Of a DNA stretch of 64,000 bases, positions 12,365 through 24,641 are shown one piece after another; within the stretch, counting starts at the first letter, position 1, and the number at the start of each line of letters is the position of its first letter. The notes under the pieces are model-generated. The model saw nothing but the letters and a program-made list of their open reading frames with translations. It had not been told where the DNA came from and ran no database searches. This stretch comes from Daphnia carinata (taxonomy: Eukaryota > Arthropoda > Branchiopoda > Diplostraca > Daphniidae), in contig NC_081337.1 in assembly GCF_022539665.2 (NCBI RefSeq), positions 5,928,679-5,992,678 on the forward strand, given 5' to 3'. The translations under genes and the position numbers were made by a program.

Positions 12365-14854
12365 GAGGCGTCCGGGTCTTGTGTATTCGGCAAGCGCCGA
12401 GCAATTTATACAGACACATATTCAAGCTGGGGGGGCCAGAGGTTATCTACACTCGGAGGGGATTCTTGTGAGTCTTGTGTGAAGAAAAAGAGAACCCCCA
12501 ACCGGACAAGAGCAATTACATCTATCGGAATTCCTTTAATTTATTCATATCTTTGAAATGACTCGCGGGTCGTGGAGCGAACGGGCTATTTCGGGATTTA
12601 TTACTATTTTCTTTTCTCCCCTTTCTTTCTTTTCATTGCCTCCCACTCCCCCACCCTTTCTCGTACGACGCAGATCTCCGTTTTCCCATTTTTTTTTCTC
12701 TGTAAAAAAAAAAAAAAAAAAAAAAGAAGTACCAAGAGGCTAAGAGTCGCGCGCTCGGGATGCCCGGGTCAGCGGGATATCGACACGCCATGAAGGCGAC
12801 TCTTTCTTGCGAGTTTATGCAAACAAGAAACTATCTAAAAAAAAAAAAAAGAGACAGTCTAGTAAGAGAGACAAGAGACAACGTGGAATCGATATAAAAA
12901 GTCGTTTACACTGATGATGATGATGATGAAACATCTCTCACAACATCCTTCGTATGTACGCTAAAAAACAGAATTGTGTGTGTTTGTGTTGCGAGGGGAG
13001 AAAAAAAAAATGGAAAAAGAGGGCCAGTTTGACCCATCACCCTGTGCGACCATTTATCTTCCACCTCGTTCCGTCTGTGTACCACCAGCATCAGTTGGAC
13101 CGCGCGGGAAACGGACCCATTGCTATTTGAAAAAAATAGAGAGAGATAGGCGAAAGAGAGAAGGCCATTCGATAGAGCGATTGTCGGTCTGGAAGAGAAG
13201 AGAAAAAAAAAAAATATGCCGCGGCTTAACGAAAAATAAATTTGAAAAAAAAAAAAAATGCGTTTGTTCATATTCCGTCATCGTCGAAAATGCATTTGGT
13301 TTTTTATATTTTTGGGTGAAAAATACGCCTTTTTATTCGATTGAGACTTGCGCTTGGGTCGGTTCGACGTTCATCAACGAGCCGAGATGTTTATTTATTT
13401 TTATTTACACCACCTTTCTTTTTTTTTTTTTTTTTTTTCTTATTCCCTTCCAATAATCATTCCTGACACGACGGAATTCATTAAACTTGTGTTAAAAATC
13501 CCGGAGAGACCGGTTTTCTATCGGCAAAAACGCCGACTGGCTGCGCTGCCTGACTGACCAGTTTACAGCTAGTCACTGACCGCAGCCACCGCCTATTGCT
13601 CTCTCTCTTTTGCGAGCACGCGCCCGCCCGCAACATGAAAACGTTTCTCACTCTACACGTCTGTCGCAGTCAAGTTTAGCGTTCCCAATCAGATGAAAAT
13701 AAGAAATAAAAAAAAAAAGGGAGGGAGGAATTAAAGAGCTTCACTTTTTCAAAAGAAAAATCAACGTAGATGACGGGAACGTGTAAAGAAGATAAAAAGA
13801 AAAGAGGAGAAGAAGAATGAAAAGTAAGACGTAATCATCTGGCATCTCTTCCGAAGCTCGATTGCCTTCCGAAGAATACTGACGGAGGACGGCCATGCCC
13901 AACTCGTTGCAATACAACATCAGAAAACGACGGGGGAAGGTTTACACGAGACTAACATAAAAGACCTACACGCCGTATGCGCTATGGGTATGGGAACGAT
14001 CGAAACGAGAAAAAAAAAAAAAGGGCAAGTCTCTTTTCATTTCTCTATTGATAGGTGCAACTCCTCCCACTCGTCACATATAGAAAAGACGTAAATGGAG
14101 ACTGTGTAGACTCTCTCGGTGAAGGAATAAAAGAAAAATGAATAGGAAGATCAGAAAGACACAGAATTCAAAATGAAGACGTAACATCATCGAGGTAGAT
14201 GTTGCCGAGTCAGAGGTTTAAAAAAAAAAAAATCGGTAGACATCAACAAGCAAAAAAAAAAATGTTCACTTCTTGTTTTCTAAAAGTTACTTAGAAAGTA
14301 TTAATGAATTAAGAAAATAAGATACCGAAATTTTAAATGGAGGGACGAGATAAATGCCAAGAAGGGCTCCTTTCTTAAAAGACCATAGTCTTAGTCAAAT
14401 GAAGAAAGATGGAGGAACAAAAAAAAGCGATGTCGACAGACCAACTTTGATTGTGTTTTCGTCCTCAAGACGCTTTTCTCTTAATGGTTAACAAAGGTAG
14501 AAAACTTGAGTATAGTTTCGTCGTCATTTCCCACTTATCACAAATGGATGATATCCGCTAGCTGCTGTGTTGCGGCACCGTGGTTAGCGAGCTCTAGCAT
14601 TTTATTTTATTTTTTTTGTTTCTTATCGTGTCCGACACGCTTGTTAAGTGTTTGTTTAACTGTACGGGGCAAAGACTTTAAGTGTAGAACCTTGGCTTTT
14701 TTTTTTTTTTTTTTTTCTTTAGTGACCTTTTAAAGGTAGAACCGATGAATCAAAATAGAACTCCTCAGGGCAAAAGGTATGGCGTGTCACACACAGACAC
14801 ACACAAAGACTAGAAATAAAAGAAACAAGCGGAAAAAAAATGTCCAGTTCTTTT

Positions 14855-14875
14855 TGTTGTTGTTGTTGTTGTTGT
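14855..14875. repeat. (GTT)n microsatellite
   Basis: Seven GTT/TTG units, followed 20 bases later by a shorter TTGTTGTTG stretch near 14895. Confidence 0.9.
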
Positions 14876-17800
14876 CCGTCCATACCTCTAGATTTGTTGT
14901 TGTTCTTCTTCGTGGCAGCCGTTTTGATGGTGGGGGTCTGACGCTTCGATTTTTACATGACAATACCAACAATAAAGGTAGCCTTTGGCATATTGACGAG
15001 CGTCAAAGAAAAAGTGTGTGGTGGGGATCCCGCTGTTGTGCGTGTATGTAGAATTGAAGAATACGAATGAAGGGAAATAAAAGAAGAACGACCGAAAATC
15101 AACGGGGGGGACAAACGAAAAACGAGGATACAGCGTACCCGTTTTTAGTCCACAATATGTGACTGCGTAAAATGAGAAACTGTCCCTTCTCCCTAGCATT
15201 AACCGATTTTGTACATAACGCATTAATTTTGCTCTTAACGACACGCAGAGGAAGGGGAAAAAAAAAAAGAAAGTTTTGTCGCTCTGTCGAAGATGACAGA
15301 GTGACTGTCCCCTTAAACATCACGCTGGAAAAGGCTATCGCCAAACATTCGATGTCACCATACATTTTTATTTGCATGACGATAGTTAATCGCAGGTAAC
15401 AATCGTGTGGAAAAACACAACCTCAAAACAACAACACAAATAAAAAAGGAGACCCTAAAAAAAACAAAAGTTGAATGATTGAACCGGGATCGCCCAAAGT
15501 TGTTGGACGACATTGTTGGCGCTATTCAAATGACCGCCAGGTGCACTCGAATGAAAGGGAAAAAGAAGCGAAAAAAAAAAAAAGGAGAGAAAAAAAAAAA
15601 AAATAATAATAGCAACAGCAACGTCACCGGTAACCGTTGGGACAGAGGACGAAAGGGAAGCTACTGCGGCCCGCGTTAACACGAAACACACAACTACTCG
15701 ATGATTATGTTGTGTGTCTTTTGTCCATCAACCAGAAAACGGGGGAAAAGGTAATGGGGGGGGGGGGAGGTTGGTCCTCAAAAAGAGACGCATCCACTTG
15801 AACATGTCGACAACACGTCAACACTCATCCACTCTCTTTTTTCCTATATATTCGAAATGAAAAAAAAAAAAAAAAAGAAACATGCGTATAGGGGAGAACT
15901 GTACAGCGTGACCACACCTGTGTGACCAACTCTTTTATAAGTCAGTAAATGCACCTCCTATATCAGCCTCTTGGACGCTTCTGGAAAGGGGGGGGGGAAC
16001 AGAATGGAAACTAGATAAAATTCTCTTTTGAATCCACCTGCCCCGGTGAGAAAAAGGGGGGCCCACTCGCATCTCTCACTGGACCTTGACGTTTGACGTC
16101 AAAGAATTGGAAAAATGCATCAAACAGAGAAGTTGGGAGTACATAAAAAGAATAAACCCTTTTCATCGACTTCCTCTGAAAAAAAAAAAGAAAAAAGAAA
16201 GCTCGTCTTTTATTCTTTTTTCGTCTTGTTCGCCCTTCAAACGTCGGTGTGAAGAGGCTGGCATACGAAACGCTACTTCAGCAATACACACATAATTTTT
16301 TTTTTTTTTTTTTTTTTTATTTTCGTCCACCTCTGCTTAACTTGAAACACATCGAACAACTGCCGGATAAAAATATTCTTTAAATTCAATTTTAGAAATG
16401 AATGGGAAAATTTTTCATTTGAAATAACAAGGGATTTTTGGTCGTACAACAGTAGGGCCCGCACGGTAATGTCTATTTTACCTAACAGACATTGGCGTTC
16501 CAGATGCGAGGAAAGAAAACAAAAAAAAAAAAATAAAAAGGGACAACATTAAGAATGTTTGTCGATTGTAACGGATACGACAACAACACAAAAAAATGCT
16601 TCGCGTGAAAACTTTGCGATTGACGAACGAGAAAAAAAAAACACACGGAACGACGCGCGCGCTCCCATCCGAAAAATCTGCGCATAAATAAAAAAAACAA
16701 ACAAAAACTTGTCATGGTCATGCAGCGGAATGAGAAAAAGGAAAAACAAAACATTCCACGTTGAATAAAAAAAAAAAAAATGTGGCGGTTAGACAGGTTG
16801 TTGTTTTCTCTCAAACTGTTACACATTCCAAGCGCAATGCGGAGGAATGTTCAACTTGCGATGATTTCATGGCTGCCATACGGAGGAAGAGAGGTGGGAG
16901 TAGAACAAACGACCAACGCCAAAAGAAATGTCTGCTCAACCCACATCACCTTCTCAAATAAAATAAGGTAAATAAGAAAAAAAAAAAAAAAAAACAACAT
17001 TAAGATGGAAGAAGCTCCACTTTGATGATGGAGCGTTGGAAGAAAAAAAAAAAAAAAAAAATAGAAGACGCCCGTGCGCGCACGCGTTCCAGGGTGCGAG
17101 TTTTGCGATCACCGGGGGAGCTGTTTGGTCGTCACTCGGGCATGCGAGAGAACCTGTCTTTTCGTATTTTTTTTTTTTTTGGTACTGGCAAAAAGGAAAA
17201 GAAAAAGGAGGAGGACGAATGAATAAAATCCAAGACACGAGCCTTGAAGGTACGAAGGAAGAAGAAGAAAAAAAAAAAAAATCTTATTCACTCGGAGCGG
17301 ATGATGATTGGTGCCTATCAACAAAACCGCAGGTAAATAGCAAGGGGGAAATATTGCAGAGTATACGTGGATCCATCATGAGGTAGGAAAAAAAACAAAA
17401 CAACCCCCGCCGGAGGAGCCGTAAAAAAAAAAAAAGAAAAGAAAGGGAAATAAATGCGAAGGGGGGATCCCACGCCGTTTTGCTATGTGCTTTTTTCATT
17501 TATCTTTTCCCTCCATTTTGACTTTTAGCTAAAATAGATCTAGTCTACTATATATAATGTATGAAAAAAAAAAAACAAGAAAAATTGGAGTGGGGAAGGG
17601 AGGAAAGGTCCGCCTCCGCACCGCAGGATCCTCATATTTTCCCTTTTTGTTTTTTGTTCTAGTTTTTTTTTTTGATAGGGTTTGGATAATTATTTAGACG
17701 AACTTTGAAAGTTTGCGGTAGTTTTGTGTGTGGTGAACCTCAAGAGATTTCTTGTTGGAGGGTGGCCGTCGCCCTGACCAGCGTCCATCAAAAGCGGCGA

Positions 17801-18226
17801 ATCCTCCAAAGACGGAAATCAAAAAAGTTTTTTTTTTTTTTTTTTTTCATCTTTCTTTTCTATTTTCTTGGGCCAAAGTTTATTCCCCTTCCATTTCAAA
17901 TGGATTTTTACGAACGGCAATACGAAAAAGAAAACGATTCGGACTCGCTCACCTCGGCCAAGCATTCACTCTTCTCGTCGTTTGCCTCGGCTCTTAATGG
18001 AACGCAATGAAAATGACGAACAGTTCTTCATCGATGCAAATGAATAAAACAAAAAGGCAAACCTTTTCGTTTCTTTTTCCCTTTCCCACAAGACCATAGA
18101 GAGCGAGAGTCGCGCCCATAAACGCTGCGCTTTGTTATTTTTTAACAGGATCACATTTCTATTTAAATGAGAAACAATGCGGACTCGACATGTGTCTGTC
18201 TTTTCTATTTCTAACATGTCCATGTG

Positions 18227-18246
18227 AGTGTGTGTGTGTGTGTGTG
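18227..18246. repeat. (GT)n microsatellite
   Basis: About ten GT units following CATGTGA. Confidence 0.9.
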
Positions 18247-21200
18247 AAACCAAATGTTTATTTTTTTTTGTTTTTGTTTTTTTCATTTCGTTTTCGCCTC
18301 TCGTTCGAAAAGACGTTCACGTCCGAGTTGTCAAACACGTAAGATATGAGCGATCATAACCATTATACTGCCCGCTGCCAAAGAGTTATGCAAATCTCAG
18401 GCAGGTCGTAGCATATATACTACGCAGCCACGGCTGAACGACACATCAGCAGGGGGAACAAGAGAATAGGCAGTATGGATATACATCCACTTTTCTTCCC
18501 TCAGTCCCAAGAAAAAGATAATTATCATCACTTCAAAAAGAAAAAGAAAGAAAAAATAAATAAATAAATAAATCAAATCATTCAACGGTGAAGAAAAAAA
18601 AAAATTAGAAAATCATCCGCTTGTATAGAATCCAATTGGCCAGTGTTGGCTCACCTGATGAAAACGATAGCGTACGCTGCAGCGCGCGCACCAAAACGTA
18701 GAGAGATGGGTATATAACTGGCGAGACCGATGCATCAGACATTATACGATCCTAGTGCACACACGAGGAATTGTAGAGATATACGCGCGAAGGCAGCCGT
18801 TTTCAACAAAGGCCATTAAGACATGTCGGCGGGAGTTTAACAAGTTGAAGCAGCAGGGGACGGCCAAAAGGGAATCTTTCCCCAACAGTCTTGCCGGCCA
18901 AAGAGCGTGTTATTATTATCAGAGCTCGCTCATTCGTGAGATGAGCCTGAGCCAAGCCATAGAATAATATCAACTCATTCACATCGTATACTTGTAAAGT
19001 GCCTGTCTGTTACGTTCCAAAATTTTGTTTTAAAATCCCCCTGTTGTGACGCTGTTGACCAACCTATGGCAAGTCGTCATCATGAACTAACGAAGGGCGC
19101 GCGCGTGCTGCTGTTCTTTCTCGGGGATTTTTCAAATCATTCTCAAACGTTCTTTGTCACAAAGTCAGGAAGAGGAAAAGAAACAAAAGACGGTTAGTAA
19201 TGATGATGGCATTACGATTCAGTCGAGTAAATGGGGGGAAATAAGACGAAAACGAAACATCAACAATAAGAAAAAAGGGTGTGTCCGTCTTTTCCAGTCG
19301 ACGTTTTCCAGCTGTCAGAAACGATGGGGCCGATTCGTCAACGGCGATGAGTATTCAAACGAAAAAATGGAAATCCACTAAGAAAATTCTTCTCACCCTT
19401 CGAATGTTCTTCCCCCGTCCCATCCGCCTTCTTTTTTTTTTTCTAATGCTTTACTATACCCTTCCTTGTTTTAGTCCATGTTACCACTCTAAGGGCCCTG
19501 CCCAGCATCTCTGCGATGTGTTAAACGGACGCAGCGTGAAACAAGAAAAACAACCCCCGCCGATGTCTTCGACAGGTTCCAGCCGGCTCCCCCCCCCCCC
19601 TCCCTTCCCCCCCGAAAACAAAACATACACAATGCAAAGTACCCCAATTGATTTTTAGTGGCTTCAAAGAAAACATTATCGAAAGCTATTCATTAGTCAG
19701 GGTTTTTTTTTGTTTTTTTTTTTAATGAAAGCAACGAGATCTGGCAATTAAATCGCAATTAACGTCAAATTTCAGAAGGGGCATTGACGTTCGGGTTTCT
19801 TTTCCTATTTAAATTTCTGAGAAAATTGAGTGGACACCTGTTTGTAAGAGGCCGTCCGGACCGGAAAACTTGATGCTTCTTCGATACACAACGCAGACGG
19901 AAATGTTGTCTGTATTGTCCCTACCGATACGAACATGAACATCAAGAAATCCACTCGCCTAGCGGAAAAAGCAACAACAAAAGGAGGCGTCCAGTTCCAT
20001 CGACGGATGCAGACAATGGACGTTATGAGAGGGAAAAAGAAACAGACAGATGCAAAGAGAAATCAAAAAGTATGTGTTGACTGGGCGCAAAAGAAAAAAA
20101 AAAAAAGGAGGAAATGAGGCACTTGAAAAAGACAAAGTTGCTCTTTCTGAGGTGCAAGTAGTGATGAACTCTCGTGTTAAACTCGTCACATTTTGGCAGA
20201 AAGACGATGGGAAGCCCAAAAAAAAAAAAAAAAATAAAAAGGCCTTGTGTCCTCTTCAACGTCTTTTTAAAGTTGGAATTTGAACAACAGAGGGTGAGCC
20301 TCTTCGTTCTTCACCCGGAGCCCCAATGTGAAAAAAATGATCATTTAATATTTCTTTTTCTTCTTCTTTAGCTTCTCCTTCAGAATCGTCAAGTGCGTCG
20401 GACCATTCAAAATGCCAACAACAGAGCAGCAGTTGATGACGGGTGGGAGACGGGCGACAAGCGGAGTCACTCTTTCATTGCTCTCATCCAAAGAAAAAGA
20501 AAACTGTTGGAGGACAGACGAGGAGAAACTCGGAATAATAAAAAAAAAAAAAAAAAAAAAAAAACTAGAAGAGGGAACTGCCAACTTGTTCAAGAAAAAG
20601 CAGCGAAAATGACACTTTCAATGAGATTTGACCATCACACTCGTATAGAGATGTAGTGGCCGTCATCAAAAACATGTTTCCCGACCGCCGTATGTGGAAA
20701 GAGTGTCAGTCACACTCGGACGACGTAAACAATAACATTGAAGGGAGGAACGAAAAAACGCTGGCAACACGTTACGAAGAAAAAATTGAAGCAAAAAGAA
20801 TAACGAAAAAAAAAAAATAATAATAATAATAAATAAAAAGTTTATTTTTTTTTTTTTTTTTTTTTTTCAAAGTGCGGGATGAAATTTGGAAAACTTAAAA
20901 AGAAATAATCTAACGCTGACGTGGTGCTAGCGTTCAAATCACCAGAGGTGTATAGCAGATCGATTTTTATCGGCGATTGCCTTCAAGAGAAGTGAGGAAA
21001 ACACGTTGGAATAGTTAAAAGAAAACAAAAAATCGGCCGCCCCTTGATGATGAGAAAGGAAAAAAAAAAAAAAAAAAAGCTGAAATTCTTTGTATTAGGA
21101 ATAGATTTTATATTCAGGAGTGGCTGCCTGTATATAACCATTTTTTTTTTTGTTTTTTTGTTTTTAGCTGTGGGTAGATGCGTACGTGTATATATTATGA

Positions 21201-21854
21201 TGCAGGAAGCAACGCATTTCGGGAATGACTTTGTCAGCAGTTTTTTTTTTTTTTTTGCCCCTCTCCCAAAAAGAAATCGGGAAAAATAAAACAAGGCAGA
21301 GAGTGATCTTCCTTTTGCTCAATATATATTTTTTTTCTATCCCGTTTCTATCTTCCTCTGCCTTGCGTCCCAACGATGGGACGTGGTTCCAGGAAGCTTC
21401 CATGCTGCGGCCGAGGCGTGTCTCTCTCCACAGCTATAAAGCGCGCCCACTGTCGGCCATCAACTTCTTCATCCCACATCTCTCGCTCGATGTAATATTC
21501 ATAGCGCAACGAGTCAGCGAGAAGAGCGAAAAACAAAAACGAAAAATCTAATAACAATAAAAGACGAAAGAAACAAAGCAGCCCAGGTTTACACAAGACG
21601 GGGAGTAGCTGTGAGAATGTTAACGACGAAAAGATCACCGACAAAACATCGGGAGCAAAGAAACGTCATCATCCTAAAGCTTCTATTCACTTCCCTGGCC
21701 GTGTATGTCTGTGTAATGTTGTTATTATAATCCGGAAAAATGCGTGTTTTCAAATATCGGCGGGAAATGTAGTAAAAAGGAAAGCGATGGTAGTAGAAGT
21801 GTAATCAGAACAAAACTAAACGTGAAAACTGTTTAGAATGCGAGTCACATCGTG

Positions 21855-21886
<32 letters not shown>

Positions 21887-22380
21887 AATGCTCGTGCCCC
21901 CCCTGCATCCATCGGCCAACAGGTTGCCCACTCTGCATGCTAATACCACAGACAAGGAAGAGTCGGCGTTCCAACCGTCTGACGAAGCTTTTTGCTCCAC
22001 TACGGGCGAAAGAGACTGGCGGTGCTGACGGGACGACACAAACCGCTTCGTTGCGCGTTATCACAAGAGTTAAAGCTTTGCTTCTTCTTTTTTTTCCACG
22101 TCTCTCTATCTGAGCAGAGAAGGAATTCGACGAGAAGAAGAAACAAGGAGAAAACAGGATGACACGAACAAATTGATCTGGCTACCACCGACACCCTCAA
22201 CGGCAACAAAAACCTCTGCGTCTCTCCCCGCAGAAGGAAAAAAAAAAAAGAGATAGAAATAAAAAAAGAAAATAGCGAGTAATTTCCACTTCATTTCTTT
22301 AAACGTCATTTCGCCTTTCTCTCTTTAGCCCCCGTGTGTCTTGGCTGAGAGTCCTCCACCTTCTACGCATCTCTCTTCCC

Positions 22381-22402
22381 TCTCTCTCTCTCTCTCTCTC
22401 TC
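22381..22402. repeat. (CT)n microsatellite
   Basis: Eleven TC units, with additional imperfect CTCTC just upstream. A strand-asymmetric pyrimidine tract, with a GA tract of similar length about 310 bases downstream. Confidence 0.9.
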
Positions 22403-22709
22403 GAAAAAAGAGATGAATATGTATATAACAAATACGGACGCTGTTCAGAAGGGGAAAACAACAAGGATTGTAAAACATAAAAAGTATCGTCGTTATCAGG
22501 TCGGAAAAGCTGCTTCGTTTCTTTTTCGTTTGTTTTCCTGTTATACCTTATCTACGTCCGAGCCGTGTGTGTGTGTGTGCGAGAGAGCGCAGAAAGATAA
22601 ACGACCGACAACCGGATTGGACAACAACACACGCAAGTGTCTCGATTTCTTTTTAAATGCGAGTTTAGCGCTACCAGTTCAGCACGTCTAGAACTGACAC
22701 ATTCACAGG

Positions 22710-22737
22710 CAGAGAGAGAGAGAGAGAGAGAGAGAGC
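22710..22737. repeat. (GA)n microsatellite
   Basis: About fourteen AG units on the plus strand. Together with the CT tract at 22381-22402 it forms a potential long-range pairing of opposite-sense repeats within one transcript. Confidence 0.9.
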
Positions 22738-23029
22738 CAGGAAGAGAAAAATGGAGAGAAAGATATATATAATAAACGGCATTTTTTCGGCGAAAACAAT
22801 TTTTTTTTGGAACACCCACAAAGACACGACAGCCACACAGTGATGCATACATCTGCGTAGAAATGAGTAATAGAATCTCGAATGGTTACATATGTCAAAT
22901 CCCGTCTGTGTGTGTGTACGTGGCAAGAGAGAAACAGGACCGAAACGTGATGGTGAATAAATTGATCTTTAACTATGTTGCCAGGTTGCGATGCCCCCAT
23001 CCCACCCACAGCAATAACTGAGGAATAAT

Positions 23030-23035
23030 AAAAAA

Positions 23036-23062
<27 letters not shown>
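23030..23062. repeat. (AAAT)n microsatellite
   Basis: An A-run passes into about six AAAT units. Similar shorter AAAT tracts occur near 3534-3549 and 18555-18573. Confidence 0.85.
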
Positions 23063-23066
<4 letters not shown>

Positions 23067-24619
23067 ATGAAATGAAAAGGGCGAGTCTTTTCTGATGGTC
23101 ACTATCTCATTGCTCACGCGGCTGGATATGTATAACGAGTTAAGTTGAACGCCTACGTGTACGCGTACCAGGCAATCGACTCTTTTAAACGTGGAGGATA
23201 TCTCAGACGATGGACCGCGGGACTGCGGGAAAAAAAAAAAAAAGAAAAAGAGAAAGACATTTTCCATCTATCTATCCCCTTTGGGGCCCCCCCAACCGCT
23301 ACCGATGTAACACTGACAAATCGAAGATGTTTATTTTGGAACTGTTTTTTTTTTTTTTCTTTTTCTTTTTTTTTTTGCGTTGTTCCTAGTCGTACATCCG
23401 TTAACCATGTTTTGCTCATTTATTTATTTATTTTTTCTTGTTCCCGACATTGATGTTGATTTTGACATCAAGTTATTCTACAAACGACGTCGAAGCAATC
23501 CACCTTTTTTTTTTTTTTTTTTAAACTTGAAATTCAACTAAACAGGGAAGTACAAAACAAATCGCCAAGACAAGTCCATAAATTCGAGACATATGGTGGT
23601 GGTGGTGTCGTTCCAGCAAGAAACCGAAAAAGAAAAAAAAACAAAAAAAAAAAACTATTTCATCACGTTGCACCACACGAATAACCAGAGTGAGTTCATC
23701 GATTCGGAATTCTCATTCCAATTGCGGATTGCCAATGATATTTTTTCCAGCGTGCAAGTCTCGTTGCTGCCCTGTTTGCAGACATGACAAGGACAACCAG
23801 CGCCAAATATGCTGTTTTGGCTTCTTTAACAGCATATAAATAGTAGTCCTCCCCCCCTCCCCCCCCCCCCCCACCAAATAAAACAGTGGAAGCCATTGCT
23901 AGATTGGAAAGGAGAGAACATTGTCTTCCAGGCGAGAGTAATGGTTTCGATTTAGATGGCAGAAAACGATAGTTGCGAGCTACGAGCTGTTGCGGTCGCG
24001 GACTTATAGCTGCGCACACCCGCACACTTTCCCACTTGGAACGCTTCAAGGTCCCTTAAAAAAAAACAAAAAAAAACAAGAATGTGGATAAAGAAAAAAA
24101 AAAAAAAGGAATGAAGAGAGAAAGACAAACGATTTGATAGTGAGAAAGAGTAAATAAGAAAAAGAAAAAGCGAACGAGAAAAAAAAAAAAAAAAAATAGA
24201 AGAAGGTGGACGAGCGAAGTAAACGAAACAAGTTGAAGACTGTGAATAGACGCGAGCGCGTATCTCTTTATCACGGCTGCCATATCAATAATTTCGACGA
24301 AGTGTCCCCGCTGCTGTGCGTCCCTTAAACAATCGCCCCCGTCGCCTCCCTTTTTTTTTCTCGATCTCGAAGTTAAAAAACAAAAAAAAAAAAAAAAAAA
24401 AAAAAAAGCCGACTCTCCCCAAAAGAAAAAAGAAAAAAACGAACGGCGGCTATAAAAAGTTATCCTGCCCTAAAAAAAACAAAAAAAAAACGAAGCGTTC
24501 CTCCTTTTTTATTTCGTCAACTGATCGAAAAATAAATCGAGATCGAAATCTGTTCTTGAGCGTCTTCTTCTCGTCGGATAATAAGAGGTAAAAGGGTGTC
24601 GTAAATTCCGCCTTGGCCG

Positions 24620-24641
24620 CTCTCTCTCTCTCTCTCTCTCC
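24620..24641. repeat. (CT)n microsatellite
   Basis: About eleven CT units after GGCCG. It produces the Arg-Glu runs seen in the reverse open frames here. Confidence 0.9.

Larger units (their letters stand above)
10001..18600. other. Non-coding low-complexity segment
   Basis: No gene seen. Main runs are T20 at 10373-10392, A22 at 10640-10661, A30 at 12330-12359, A22 at 12704-12725, T23 near 16296-16318 and G12 at 15756-15767. Trinucleotide tracts are GAA near 10690-10706, GAT at 12912-12929 and GTT at 14855-14875. A GT tract lies at 18227-18246. Several frames of 100-160 codons in 12.9-13.5 kb are low-complexity and unsupported. Confidence 0.8.

Noticed and set aside
16470-16490. Minus-strand TTAG|GTAAAAT, AG|GTAA-type juxtaposition (similar ones near 1309, 9567 and 27365)
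   Set aside because: No pyrimidine tract upstream of the AG, a weaker donor than GTAAGT, and no similarity to elements A-C.
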